The notes beneath the pieces are model-generated. The model searched no databases, was not told the origin of the DNA, and saw nothing but the letters and a program-made list of their open reading frames with translations. A program made the translations under genes and the position numbers. 64,000 nt of DNA from Macrosoma leucophasiata (Eukaryota; Arthropoda; Insecta; Lepidoptera; Hedylidae), in assembly GCA_036365455.1 (NCBI GenBank), contig JAWQUS010000023.1, positions 7,936,001 through 8,000,000 on the forward strand. The letters run 5' to 3'. Of this stretch, positions 11,333 to 24,299 are shown piece by piece (positions within the stretch are counted from its first letter, which is position 1; each line of letters starts with the position of its first letter).

Positions 11333-11421
11333 GGTGTTAGAGAGCATCAGTGACGGGGCTTGTGGCTGTGTTAGGCACCATCGCATTACCTAATCTACTT
11401 GCCACTTCATGACATTCAAAA
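11333..11421 (+). repeat. Family A repeat with large internal deletion
   Basis: The head (CATCAGTGACGGGGCTTG, GGCACCATCGCATTACC) is joined directly to the tail (TTGCCACTTCATGAC), removing about 200 bp of the body. Confidence 0.6.
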
Positions 11422-11873
11422 ACTGACTGCTCAGTTCAGTAGATATCTGTCAAAGTGGAGTCACATTTTGTGGCTAATTGCACTTCTTTCAAATTACATA
11501 TTCCAGAAAATTTTAAATTACCCATTATGTCATAATATACACCCACACAATGTGAGACAGCTTGCTTTACCTATCATGAAAACAAAAATGATATCATTTC
11601 AATTGCTTACGGTACTTAATGCTTCCGGTTTAAAAATGGTAACTTTCTACGACTAATCTGATTAAACTTTTACTAGGTTTTCTCTTAATTTCATCTCACC
11701 TGCTTAAATATTTTGTAAGTGTATAACAGATAAAACTCACTTGATTATAATTCGGAGCCGCGTTGGACGGCTTCACAGGAACTTATGACCTGAAACGAAA
11801 AGAAAACGCATTAATCTTCCGGCTCATTACAAGTAGACCTTAACAAAGCACTCATGGGGTTATTGTAATAAAT

Positions 11874-12600
11874 TACAAGGCGAATCTAAATAATACGGCG
11901 GTACCAATCATGCGACACGCGAATGTGTCATAAACGTAACAAATATAAGGGCGGTGGCCCAGAAACTTAAAGTCCGTCTCAAAGCCATGTCGAAGACTCA
12001 ACACTGAGCCCCGCCAACAATATTGGATACTTGGAAAGCAAAAATCCAAGACGCCATTTCCGAGGAACGACCGAGTTTTATGTTTTTTCAAAGAATATTA
12101 TAAAGTTTATAATGTGATTGACTTATTCGAATGTCTTAGTTTCTGGGGAGTTTAAAAAATCTTTCGGATTTTTCATAAAGGGTTACGTATCTGTATTATA
12201 ATAAACTAGCTTTTTATTGTCAACTTCGTACGCACATCCTGTACGCGTAGAATTTTGGAAAATCCTCTCCTTGTGCTTCTCTACCCTACACTCTCCAAGG
12301 GATCTATCTACATGCCTGCAGCTTTTTACAACCAGTTTCAGCTTTGTCTGACAGCCTTTACCTAAGTACTGATATCAAGGCAAATCTAAAGTACCATTTC
12401 AGGTGACCTCGTCACGCAAACGAAACAACAAATAAAAGGACGATGGCCCACAAACTTTAAGTTCACAAGGCCGCGTTTTAATGTCAGAGTTACGAGATTA
12501 AGCCCCTACAATACATATTGAATTCCGAATTTATCCAAATATAGCAAAAAATCACGACATCGTTTTCGAGAAACGGTTGCATGATATGCTTTGGTATGAT
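11874..12600. repeat. Old direct duplication, about 510 bp apart
   Basis: Segments near 11874-12095 and 12376-12600 share AAGGCRAATCTAAA, GGCGGTGGCCCA / GACGATGGCCCA, AAACTTAAAGT-like words and a CGAGGAACG / CGAGAAACG block in order. They are strongly diverged; no frame is conserved. Confidence 0.45.
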
Positions 12601-14261
12601 TGTCTTATGAATTATAGTAGGGAAAATATATCTTAGCGAATGAGCTAATAGTTAAGTTTCTTAAAAACACTTGCACATGAGTTTTATAATGATTTAGTGA
12701 GACTTAATGGTATAGGTAATTTATACATATATTTATGTAGGGATATTTTTTTCAATTACAAACTTCCCTAAGGTTTTACTTAATTTTATGATTGCCATGA
12801 AATGTGTCTTCATAACATTACAAACGTATAATGACTACCTAATAACGTTAATTTGAATAGAATAACTACTGAAATAGACCCATTTACCTACACATTATGC
12901 AATAGATTGAGAAATGGACAGACAGGACTTTAGCTTTAAAATAATCCCGTTGACCTCAATGACCACTAAAAATTAAATGGAATGAAAAGTGGAATTTATT
13001 AAAACTTTTGCGTTTGTCGGGCGAGCGCAGTGCGTTCCGTCCTCAACTTCATCCCGAGCCTGATTCCATCTTGAATAAAATTCCCGCCCAGCTTCGAACG
13101 TTTTGAACAAACTAGTGTTGTGAAACGTGAAATTGTAACAATTGGAATAACTAACTTGCGACAGTTTACTCGAGTGTGTTACCAGCTGTTTACGGATTCT
13201 TGCTCTTTAGATACTTCTTGATACATGTATTTTATGTTAAACAGAATAACTTTATACTGCATCACATAACATAAAAACAGTCTAATTGCGTTATCAGATA
13301 CGTTGCTATACGACCGAAACATTGTAGAGCTGAACACATCCATTTAGGCAAATATAAAGTTAATATGATACGCATGATAAATATTTAAATACATTCTGCG
13401 GTTCAGATTCCGTGAAAACTGAGCGCATTTGGTGGAATTCCAAAACTGGATTAGGTTCGGTTACGCAATTAATAAAGTAAACAAGTTCGGTTGCAAAACG
13501 TATAATTTCGTGTACAAGTAATTGAATGCAGACAATTTAGAAATCACTGAAATATTGAACACAAATCTTGATACTGAGTTTAGTTCTGTAAGCGTATCTA
13601 AACGAAGATTAAGAAAAACACAAAAATACCTGTCTTTGATCTTTGTAACTAAACTTATTAATCTACATAATGAAGAAGCAATATTTAAATATATGCTATA
13701 GTGATACAGATAATATCTATAAATGTAGCCGATTTATAAATGTTATCGTTACACATACGTAACGCAGGACTAACTAGAACCTTTAGAAGCGAATATTCAC
13801 CGGACAGTTTAAGCGTTCCATTTAAAACAACTTCGCATATCGGATTGGTTCGCAGCTCGCAACTAACATTTAAAAAGCTTTTCGCATATTTATTGCAAAA
13901 CTTTTGCAATTCCCTTCGGTTTGAACGCGTGAATACGTCGAAATGTTTCAGGCCTCAACTTCCTTATTGTTTCAATCAATTTGTCTTTTACAAACTCATC
14001 GTGGAATGTGTTCTATTTTTCGACGAATTTCTTGAACGGTTGACGCGTCAACGTCTTTGTAAATTTATTTTCCTGTAGATAAGGATTGGTTTCGATGACA
14101 TGTCTAGTACAAGTAAACAAACAGAGTTCGTTAAGGTCAAAGTGATTCAAACATGATCTCATAAGTGCGCTTTAGACCTATGAATCATTATTTGTCTACA
14201 CTTGGCAAAGCCGATAATGTAACCAACCACATTACGGTGAAGGTGCAAGAAATGAAAAAAA
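12601..14261. other. No gene seen
   Basis: Unique-looking AT-rich sequence. Short frames at 13685-14078 on opposite strands overlap each other and resemble no protein. Confidence 0.4.
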
Positions 14262-14830
14262 AACAAGGCAAGTGCGTGTCGGACCACGCACAATGTAGGG
14301 TTTCGTTTTACAAGTACATTTTATATGTAGACCGTCTATTACTCGTAAACTTGTAGAGTCCACTAATTAGAGACAGTTTTTCTTTTAAATTCATTGTGTA
14401 TCTTATGATAATGTTTTTTTTTAAGTAAGCGTCTAAATACCACCATTTGATTAATGGGAGGGGAGAGGAGACAATTGAGTATAAAAAATAAAAAATCGCA
14501 ATATAAAGCTGTGTCTTAATACCACCATTTGACTAATAGGAGGGGGGAGGGAGGGGACAATTACTTTAGTGTTACCTTAATCGAGAAAGTGTTTATTCAA
14601 ACTCACAATATTTTTTAAAGATCTATCCATGATACGTGGATATCCGGGTGCGTGAGAAATAAATACAGCCCCAATTTAGAAACAGGAGGAAATCCTCAAA
14701 AATATTTTTTTGGGGTACCTCAAACATTTTTTTTTCAAAGTGCGCATAGTTAATATGTATATTCGTGCCAAATTACAGCTTTCTAGTACTAATAGTCTAC
14801 GAGCATAGTGGCGGACAGACGGATGAAGTA
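14262..14830 (-). repeat. Family E repeat, diverged, minus orientation
   Basis: Opens AAGGCAAGTGCGTGTCGGAC then AATGTAGGGTTTCG, matching the reversed 3' end of family E, and closes near GGCGGACAGACGG. It contains an internal near-duplicate of AATACCACCATTTGA at about 14436 and 14519. Confidence 0.6.
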
Positions 14831-16039
14831 ACTGTAGGCTACTAAAATATTCACGACCCACACAAAGAACACAATAATAAGAGTAATGACTACATCAGTA
14901 GATCAGTAGTTAATTTTAACATCGACATTGACGTATTTGTTTTAAATGAATATCACGTCGCAGACCAGTAAGCAAGTAAGTAAACTATGTAACAAATTGT
15001 TACACGCGTAAACGATCAATTTTTCTTACAATCGTTTAATTGGCTCGTAAATCGATAGCAGCTGTTACCGAAATAAATTTAGAGATCAATTTAAAAGAAA
15101 TTGTAAATGGGGGATGTAATGGTGCGTGCTAGTGGTATATCAGACGGACATTTTATGGTTATTTGACAATAATAAAACGATAAATTAATTAATAGCCACT
15201 TATAATCAATTACAACACAACTGGTATTTAACGAACGTAAAAATCTTTGTATTTTAACTCGATTTGTACATATAGGTTAACGGGATGTAAATTTTTACAA
15301 CAATGTATTTTAAAAGCAGATTTTTTTTTAAGTGTCCCATCTTTCTATCTGTTTTCTTTACAAATAACAAAAAGTACCGATTTGAATATATTACACGGTT
15401 GAGTAGACATTTAATTCATTCATAAATACATCTGTCAGCCATTGTGGGAAGTACACCTGCTGTACTATTCAACTTATTTGAATCGTGTGGATTGTTAATG
15501 CCCGAAATACGAGTATTTCACCCCTTTTATTTCCAAGCTTGTTTATATTTCGCTTTCATTTTGGGGGCCTCGTCTCCGGCGCATTGTTGATCGAGTAAAT
15601 TCAGGGTACTATTCAATACACTACTTCTGAAAATTAATAATATTACGATATATTTAATTAGATTTTTTGTCGGATATAATTCGGTACCTATTTCACTTAG
15701 GTAATTTCTAATTGAGTTTACGTATGCGTATCTAGTAGTTTGCGTATCGTAAAAAAGAAAATCAAATATATATATTCTTGTGTCAATTTGAACCGTCTGC
15801 ATCTAGTAATCTAGTATCCCGCGAACCTATCGATGATTCTCGGTGCATGACTAAATCGAGTTGTAATGCAAAATGCAACTAAAATATGAGTACTATTTAT
15901 TCTTTTTATGCACAGAGACGGCACATGAAGGCGGACTTAATGCCACTAGGCATTTTCACAAAGAATTCGAACGTTTTCATACAATAATTTTTCCATCAGC
16001 TTATTTTATGTTATGATGATATTAAAACATAATCCAAAT
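14831..16039. other. No gene seen
   Basis: AT-rich unique sequence with no recognisable coding or repeat boundary. Confidence 0.4.
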
Positions 16040-16256
16040 TCAAAATGCCTCCGTGATACACATCATCAATGGCCTTTGCATCTGCGAATGTTATGAACAG
16101 TGTCTCAGGTGATACACAGGGCATACATTACTATCCAACAAGACCTCGATAGTGCTCAACAATTGGCGTTTGGGGGCAGATAGATTAGAGTCTAATAATT
16201 AGATAATGCGGTGGTGGCTACATTCTCGAGCTCTGACACTGGAGTTCTACCAGTAT
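16040..16256 (-). repeat. Family A repeat, old copy
   Basis: The reversed family order is visible: GCATCTGCGAATG, TGTCTCAGGTGATACA, ACATTACTATCC, CGATAGTGCTCAACA, AATGCGGTGGTGGCTAC, CTGGAGTTCTACCAGTA. It is heavily diverged. Confidence 0.6.
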
Positions 16257-16600
16257 AGATTTCGAAGGAGGACACGATTCAAACTTCGAGTAAGAAGGTA
16301 TACTAATGGTGTAATTAACACCTTGTTACTATTTCTAAAAGGATCATTTTATGTTAAAACTTGAGAAAGAGCTTTATAGCAATTTTCAGTTACATTCTGC
16401 ATTATCCCTGACTAATTGTAACATTATGTAGTATTGTATTCTCGCCAACGATATAGGGATCGATGCAATTAGTTAAATAGGTAGAGCAATGACAAATAAG
16501 CTATTACATTACAGGAGTTTAACAGTGCGTAGAGAATTACTAAATGGGTGAGGCCTATTTGTCACATAACCCTATGTTTCGACACATCGATCTGGCGGGA

Positions 16601-17051
16601 TAGGGATGTTCTTACCTACACGATACATCGATGTTTGTGAAACATCGATGATTTTGATTAAAAAAACTGCCAGTCTATCATGTTAAGAATTCGCAATCAT
16701 TGACATTATTCTAGGTGATGTTTTTAACATAGACGTTTTGGGTTATAATTATATAAACTGTTCCAAAATTGAACTACAAGTAGACGGACCTGCTCATGAC
16801 TACTCGAAAAAAATAAATAATAAAAACATATCCTAATATACCTAAGTAACCCTCTCGTGCCAACTTATCGTTCTCTCTCTCTACACCATAGGTATAACCC
16901 GTAACAGATTAGCCGTGAAGAGACTTAAATACGTAATCATATTTTTAACATTTCGACGTTTCGGTGTGTTTAAACTGTTGGTTTTACCGATCGATGTTTT
17001 TTTCTGATATATCGATACATCGGCGCCTATCTTCACGACGTTTTATCCCTA
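16601..17051. mobile_element. hAT-like non-autonomous element
   Basis: Begins TAGGGATGTTC and ends GTTTTATCCCTA, inverted with respect to each other. Just inside each end are ATCGATACATCG-type words in inverted order. The TAGGG start fits the hAT terminal pattern. Clear 8-bp target duplications were not found, so the class is tentative. No transposase was seen. Confidence 0.45.
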
Positions 17052-18800
17052 GTCGGAGGCAGGGCGTATGATGTCATCTGGGCCGGCGGTCAATTGTCGC
17101 GACGACTCGATGTTACGTTGCACAACTGTTTAAATATTGTAACTAGTTTGAATAACTTTTACATTCCACGAATGCGACTTGTTAGCGGCGGTAAATAGAC
17201 CGGCTCTTTAGTTAGACAAGCAAATGTTTATTTTGGTTATCTATTATGAATTGTAATTAGTTGTGACGCCGTGCCAGTACGCTCGGACTACAAATAAGGA
17301 ATTTAAGTTTTAGGTAAATTGCGCGTCGATAGAAGTGTAGTGATGGAGCGTAACGCTATCGGTTGGCGGCAGATACATGCCTATGGTCTGTCGCGGTAGA
17401 TAGATAATATACACCGCGCCTACTGCCTAGGCTATCGAATTGGAATTGTAACATTAATAAAAAACTGGTAGTAGAGCGACAAATAAATCATTTTGTTTGC
17501 ATAAAATGGCAAGTTAATAAAAATCCGACTAATCGGCCAAGCCGATCACGGTTTCGAGGATATTTTGAAAATGCTTCGTTCAGCTAATTCGTGTCATAAC
17601 ATTATTTTTACTTGGATTTTTTCTCAAAAATATTATTAAATATTCTTTATCTCAGATTAAGAAAATTCAAAGTTTTTTTCTGTAATCTGAGCAATTAAGT
17701 AGCTAACAATAAAGGTTATTACTTAATGTAATTTCTAAATAAAAAAGTTCCGGAACCGAAAACAAACTAAAAAATAGGTAGGTAGCTATTCGTACCAAAA
17801 ATAGAATAAAGACTAATCTAGACGCTACATTTATTATCTTAATGTAAAAGAATCTGTGCAATGCTTAAATTTGTTTCCTATCTACGTCAATATTATAAAA
17901 TATACTTACAAGGTTTGGTCAAAGGCCTTCCCGTCTATTGAAGCACGTCTACATCAAGAGGGTCGAGGCGTGGTTACCTTTGTCCAATTTACCGATAGGA
18001 GGCAATCAGCAGTTTCAGGTCAGGAATCGTTTGTAAGGCTTGTAAGGAAAGACTACATTTATTTGTATACTTACTTAGTTTTCGTAGTTTACCCAAGAGG
18101 TTACTGTACAATTGAGTTTAGAGAAATGTTATTCAAGACTCGTGAAACAATATAAGTTACATTTGAAAACGAATCGTTATTAAATTAATGAAAATGTATC
18201 CATACTAAATTAACCTCGCCATACACATTAAATTATCATTCGTTTTTGTATCAGCCCTCCCTTGACGTTATTAAGTACCTATGTATGTATGTTGTTTTCA
18301 TAATAAAGGCATGATTGTTATTTACTGGACGCTGACATCAGTAACGCTGACAAATTAGCTCCACGTAACAATAAGCATGAATTCGTGCACAGTAATCACA
18401 ATTTATATGTGTAATCTTTTTGCTAAATCCCTTACAAAGTAAAAGCGTTAGAGGTGGCGTAGGTATTAAATATTTTAGGTCGTTTATCGCACACTATTCT
18501 GAATAACAAGATAATAAAAGTTCAGAACGTTCTTGATTTAAATATCATTGAAATTGTTAGGAATTGCTTTAGACTATTATTCCGCTTCCTCTGATAATCC
18601 TGTGACTCTACAATAGGTACTCTACTATTATGACGCATGACGGTAGAAAGAAACATGCCATTTGTCTTCGCAGGTTTTCGGGAGCTTTATAGGTACATTG
18701 TAGATATTTTTTTGGCTTTGACTGTAAACTGGCCATGGACACTCAATATCATAGGTACACAAAGCATATCTATGAAGAGTACCTTATTTTAAATACCAAT
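17052..18800. other. No gene seen
   Basis: Unique-looking AT-rich sequence. A 99-codon frame at 17856-18155 shows no domain, signal or similarity and is probably accidental. Confidence 0.4.
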
Positions 18801-19052
18801 GCAAACAAGCATGCAGCTCACATTGATGTTAATTGATGACGGCAGCCTATAGACATCTACAATAAAAACCAGAGGCCAAAATGCAGATGCGTTGCCACCC
18901 CTGAGACCTAAGGTGTCATGTCTCTGTGATAGTTATTACGGGGCCATACATTGCCATCTAACCGGAACACGATAGTGCCGACACTATAGCCGCAGATAGG
19001 TTAGGTAATGCGGTGGTGCCTACGCCCTCGAGCTACACTTGGAACTCTACCA
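18801..19052 (-). repeat. Family A repeat
   Basis: Near full length in reverse: GCAAACAAGCATGCAGCTCA to GGAACTCTACCACCAGTAG. It carries the ATAGTTATTACGGGGCC subfamily words. Confidence 0.75.
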
Positions 19053-20221
19053 CCAGTAGATGAATGTGACCTCATGGAGTTATTGAGATTTTGAATGAAA
19101 TTGGTCTACCACGAATAACAGACGAACAAAGCGCTGCACAAGCCAAGATAACTGAGTTTACCAAGCGAGCCAAGTCAAAGCAACTCGGCAAGTTAGTTAT
19201 GTAATAAATTATACAAGCTGGCCTACCTAGGTATTATTAATGAGCGGAGGTATCTTGTAATTAGTCTTAATTTCGTACTAACCTTCGTGAACACGAATAA
19301 AATATGTCCACAGAACAAATTTCATTAGATATGTTAAAGTTAACAAAAACAAGATCGTTTTTTTAAATTTTGAGTAACAAAATAAAAAACAAAGGTGTAG
19401 AATTCTTTTACGAAATGTAAAAAAATTACTGCAGCCTGTCAATATTTACCGAAAAGTGAAAATGAATATCGGGTCTTAAAGGATAATAATACCCACCTTT
19501 AGGCCCCAGGAGTGGCAACTCAAACTAAACTCAACAAATCTCTGATTACGTACTATTCATGTAGGCTGTACGCTTGTTTGCCACTTCATGAAATTAAAAA
19601 ACATACCCTAGGAGTGACAAGTGACAAACCTCTAGTTTATATGTAGTCGTAGTATATAAAATACTGCAGTGTTTACTTTCCATCAATAAATGTGTTATTA
19701 GTAGTCAAGAGGCTATCAATAATATAAGTATTTGAAATTCTCATTCACATGACTTATAAAACAGATGAGTTGTTACTCTACCGTTAGAGTAACAACAATG
19801 AGAACGCATATCTTTTTTGTTTATAATTATTTATCCGTTTTTGCAATCAATTCTGAAGCCATTTAACCGGAACGTATCAGTATTGACTAACTAGCACAAC
19901 ATAATCATTTTCTTGAACGAAAATACAAATAGCTAGGTAGGTATATCAAGTATGCGAGAAGCGAAGGTCGCAAGTCCAAAATCTGTTACGGTACAAAGTT
20001 TTGAAGACTTTATATCAAGACTGTAACTACTTAGACATTCTTGCTTAAAGTACCTCATTTTGTTAGCGGTTCCAAGATTGCGTAAGGTCCCTAGGGAACA
20101 AGCCTTTTCGGCTCGCTCTTCTCAAATTTGCGTTAGTCACTCTCAATCCATTATGGAGGCAATATCCTCCGATATTAAAGAATGTACCTATATTTGAAAT
20201 GCACAAGTAACGTACCTACTG
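19053..20221. other. No gene; family A scrap at 19498-19600
   Basis: The only feature is a short plus-strand family A tail (CCCCAGGAGTGGCAACTC ... CTTGTTTGCCACTTCATG) at 19498-19600. Confidence 0.4.
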
Positions 20222-20395
20222 CCTCAATGATTAATTTATTGGTGACCTTCTGGTCACTTCTGCTACGCTGAGAGTTCGGGTTCGATTCCCGGCTCAGATT
20301 TGCTGTTTCCATTTTTAAGAAGTTTTGCAGGCAGTCGCTTTTAGAGTATTTCGGAGTAATGCGCCCGTTCATGTCACTAGATTCTCAACCTATAG
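20222..20395 (+). repeat. tRNA-like SINE head, diverged
   Basis: Contains GGTTCGATTCCCGG at about 20280-20293, a perfect pol III B box, preceded by CTGCTACGCTGAGAG as in the family B SINE at 22128. The A-box side is lost, so this is a decayed SINE and not a functional tRNA. Confidence 0.5.
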
Positions 20396-20624
20396 ACATA
20401 GGACAAAAAAGCAACAACAAAAACGTTAATGCATGCGTGTATGCATTCATGTAGTAGGTACCTACCTACTCCTAAGGGAAATACAGATCTGAATTATGAA
20501 CGCACAAGTGACCATTACTGCTGGTAGATCCTTCACTGCTCGAGAATGAGGTAACAGTGGCAACCTCGGAGTTCGGTTAAATTTTCCGATGAATGCTAAT
20601 AGACTAATCAACTAATCACTTTTT

Positions 20625-21304
20625 ACATGGAACTCGTACTAAAATATACGAATGTCTTTGCATTTAAGTATGGGACTGCCTACCCCTTCGGGAGATATGG
20701 GCATGAAGTTATCTGGAATACGAACCAGCTTCACAGCTAATGTGACACGTGAAATGCAGGCGTTGGAGATTTACAATCTGCGTTATGCAAATTCAATCCA
20801 TTCGGGCACAAGTTCATGTTTATTCCGCCATATGGTACCGCCATTTTGTTTTTACCGACAGGAAACATACAAATAAATTTGCAGAATAAAATTGAAGTGC
20901 TTCTTTTAATATCAAAATAGCGTTTTACTAAATGCGAAAAAAATAATATACATTTTCGTTGTTCCGGCTTATTTCTGAAACCGTTCAGCACATTTTGATG
21001 AAACTTCCGCTAGTACTGGCATCCTCATGTCATAATAGGCTCATCCATCATTCACTACATGGAACTCATACTGTAAACACATTTTCTTTCATTCATGTAT
21101 ACTATGCCTACATTTTCGGTGAATTACGAGCATGAAATTATCTGCTATACGAACTGGCTGAACAGCAAATGTGACACGTGAAATGTAGGCGTTGGCGATT
21201 TACAATCTGCGTTTTGCTAATTCAATCCATTCGGGCACTAGTTCATGTTTATTCCGCCATATGGTACCGCCATTTTATATTTCCCAATGGGAAACATACA
21301 AATA
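20625..21304. repeat. Local direct duplication, two ~250-bp units
   Basis: Units 20625-20874 and 21057-21304 share long runs such as TTTACAATCTGCGTT, TTCAATCCATTCGGGCAC, AGTTCATGTTTATTCCGCC and ATATGGTACCGCCATTTT. The first unit also carries CTGCCTACCCCTTCGGGAG, the family B/LINE tail motif, suggesting that a retroelement end lies within the duplicated unit. Confidence 0.8.
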
Positions 21305-22114
21305 CATCTACATACATACAAATACATCTATATATAAACAGAATAAATAAAATGAATGCCTTTTTGTTCAAAATAAGGAGCTTTTTTGTAAAAGGAAATG
21401 AAACATTTTAAAATATATGTATCTTTTGATCTTAGCTCAGGCTAATTCCCGATACAATTAGACAACGTTGAAGTTGATGGAACCTCAAGTGGCAAACGCT
21501 TAGACAAGTACGTTTATAGTAGGAATTACCTTTACTGGCGTATGCTTGAGTTTGGTTTAATTTAGATATTTTTTTTATCTAGAGAATGCAACTTAGAATA
21601 ACTGATCTCTACTTTTTTACACTTATTATTGTACAAATGAATTAAAATTACGTCGCATTACTTTATGCTAGCATAAAGAAAAATGTATGCCAGCTAAAGG
21701 AATACTTTAAAGTTTGTATGTATGCCAAGTATGCCAACCAAATTTATGTCGGTAGCCAGGCAAAAGAAATAATAACTAAAAAGTAGAGCCATTCAACCAT
21801 TATTGCTAAATCTAATATCCGTAACCGAAACTATTCGAACGGTCAATCCAAAATAATTTCGTATCTGTAACCATAATCGAAAACAGTACAATATTCTTCA
21901 TAAATCCGTCTGATTATCCAGATCCGAACCGTCATATTCGTAACATCCCTATGTATTAGTTATTACAGGAACTAATTTATTTTAATCGTTTTCTAATCTT
22001 AAATAACTTATGATTAGGGGACAAATATGGCGACTGGGTTGTTGTAGTGAACGGAAAGCTAAGATAATTAAATCTTCGTGCAGGTCCAATGCAGGTTAAT
22101 CGCTTTAGTCCATA
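21305..22114. other. No gene seen
   Basis: AT-rich sequence without recognisable genes. The region 21661-21780 has locally repetitive TGCCA/AAGTATGCC words only. Confidence 0.4.
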
Positions 22115-22127
22115 TTAATTTAATTTG

Positions 22128-22446
22128 CCTCGGTAAACTGCCTCGGTAGCCTAGTGGTAGCAGGCCACTACTACTACGCTGAGGTCCTGGGTTCGATTCC
22201 CGGGTAGGGGGTTATCAGAGATAATGGTGAAAAAAGCCTTTATCTCTGGTTCTATTGGGATTTTTCCATTTTCTGGAAATTTCCCAGTACCTCAAAGTTT
22301 GGTAATGTGCCCGGAGATGTCAACAGGCTCGCCACCTGTTACATGGGCCAAAACGTAACCGGCGAATCGTGGGTGTTTGCATGTATGCTTGAATGCATGC
22401 ATTTACCTCTGCCTACCCCTTCGGGGATTACAGGCGTGAAGTTACG
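22128..22446 (+). mobile_element. Family B tRNA-derived SINE, intact with 13-bp TSDs
   Basis: The head has an A box TAGCCTAGTGG and B box GGTTCGATTCC in tRNA-like spacing. The body includes TTTTCCATTTTCTGGAAA and GTTACATGGGCCAAAACG. The tail is CTGCCTACCCCTTCGGGGAT then GGCGTGAAGTTACG. Perfect 13-bp direct repeats TTAATTTAATTTG flank it (22115-22127 and 22447-22459). The complete structure and undamaged duplication suggest a fairly recent LINE-driven insertion. The tail resembles the 3' end of the LINE at 47146. Confidence 0.9.
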
Positions 22447-22472
22447 TTAATTTAATTTGAAGCATGTTCTAG

Positions 22473-23190
22473 TAGGGATGGAAACAATACATCGATATTA
22501 TCTGAAATATTTTTTTATGTCATGAAGTGGAAAACAAGCGTACCTACAGTTCATATTAATGGTAACTAAGTGAACACTGTAGCCTGATGAAGCATGGTAA
22601 GTTGATTAAGAATTGCGGTGTTGCTTAGGCCCGCGTGATATTTGTTACTGCTCTACCAGAAGTAGATCGATATAGGTACTTATCTGAAACATAGATGTTC
22701 TGATAGTTAGACATAATAGACATTGATGTTAAATATTTCAAACTATCGATGTTGATGTGTTGATGTTATTTTAAGCAATTTTTATATCGATATTTTCGAT
22801 AGTGCTTCATAGCATTAAGTCCGCCTCATGTAGGTACTTGTAAGTGCAAGAAAGTTTAAATAAATATACAGGACCAAAACCGTCTGAAAACATATTAGGT
22901 ATCTACTGACACGGCTTTGGCGTTAATAAAGTTCTCAGTGCTCGCTTAGGCTAGTACCTAGACTGTAGTATACACACAAATATTACCAAAGAACATAAAC
23001 GCAAATTCTATAAAACATCGAATTAAAAAAAAACTAGAGGAGACCTAATATTGTTACGGGAGTTTTATAGTATAGTTTTGTATTTTGTAGTTACAAGAAA
23101 AATTTATTTCAACCAATGATGTTTTTATAATGCAACATCTGTACTGATCAACTATCGATACATCGATATTTACCTTTATTTGCATCCTTA
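22473..23190. mobile_element. hAT-like element with nested family A copy
   Basis: Begins TAGGGATGGAAAC and ends GTTTGCATCCTTA-like (TTTGCATCCTTA), inverted relative to the start. ATCGATRT words are clustered near both ends, as in the element at 16601. It is interrupted by a family A copy at 22500-22668. No matching 8-bp flanks or transposase was seen. Confidence 0.45.
22500..22668 (-). repeat. Family A repeat inserted in the hAT-like element
   Basis: T-run, then GTCATGAAGTGGAAAACAAG, a degenerate body and CTGCTCTACCAGAAGTAG. The flanks resemble one another (ATCGATAT...TATCTGAAA on both sides), which would fit a long TSD partly altered on the right. Confidence 0.55.
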
Positions 23191-24299
23191 ACTTAATTGT
23201 AGAGTAAGGAACCCGTAAGGTCGCGTGGGGAGTTTGTTAGCGTAATATATATTACAGCTTTTGTACAGGACCAACGTTTTGTGTTTTGACATTTGCATGG
23301 TGTTCACTATTGTGCCCCAACGTAGAAAACACTGGCATTATAAAGATACAACGCACTTTGTTTATGGCGTAGCTCTATAGCCTTATTGTAGAAAAGCCAA
23401 AAAAAACAATCAGAATGATTAATGTACATTTTGCAACAGCAATGAAATTAAACAGTAACTCAAACAAAGTGCATTAATTAAATATTATGCATGACATTTT
23501 TGTGCGTTAATTTTTATAATTGAATCAATTTGGATTGTCGGAATTGGAGCAATTACACAAACGTAATTAAAAAACTATTGATTAAAAGATCGACAAAGGA
23601 TTTTAAGGGCGTGATGATTGGAAGCGGCACTTTAATATTTATCTTTACGACAGGCCCCTTACGGTGAAGGTAGAGAGCGTTGAGGGTCCTGTGGGATTAT
23701 CAAAAATAAACATTATGCATCTAATGTCTCTAAAAATATCAGGGAAAACGCTAAAATATGTCAAAACCTGCATCAAAACTTATTGTAGGGGAATAAAGGA
23801 GTCAAGAAATCAATTAATTTCTAATAATTAGCGATATTGCTTTAACGTTGTTGTTCCACGTCTCAATCACACTACCGATATTTGACACTGTAAGACTGCA
23901 TAGAACATTCTCTTATATTTAATGTTATCATTTTCATTAACAAATATACATAAGGATATGGAAAACAATGCAAACGCACGTTGCGTACGCAAATGCATTC
24001 AATATAATGGATACTGCCCGAGTTGAATAACTTACGCTAATTAAATTGACCTTTCAATTAATCGATTGTGTTCTATTGGAGTTTCCAATACATAATACTT
24101 AATAGATCGGGACAGTCGGACTCCGTACGATGAGTTATTCAAGCCGTACTGCCGATATGAAACCATTAAGATATTTAATGGCAGCAGTTAAGCCTGGAGA
24201 ACGAAACTAAATTTTACTTAAACTACCTACAAACGGCTCTTTAACCAGTCGGTGGTTCGATTATGTGGACCTTTATCGTATCTATATCTTGTTCTTGGG
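23191..24299. other. No gene seen
   Basis: AT-rich unique sequence. A CAGGCCCCTTACGGTGAAGG scrap at about 23650 faintly recalls SINE or LINE tails. Confidence 0.4.

Noticed and set aside
13685..14078. Opposite-strand overlapping frames of 74 and 112 codons
   Set aside because: They are mutual shadows in AT-rich DNA with no domain or signal.
20270..20300. tRNA gene around the B box GGTTCGATTCC
   Set aside because: No A box or full cloverleaf; it matches the SINE head.
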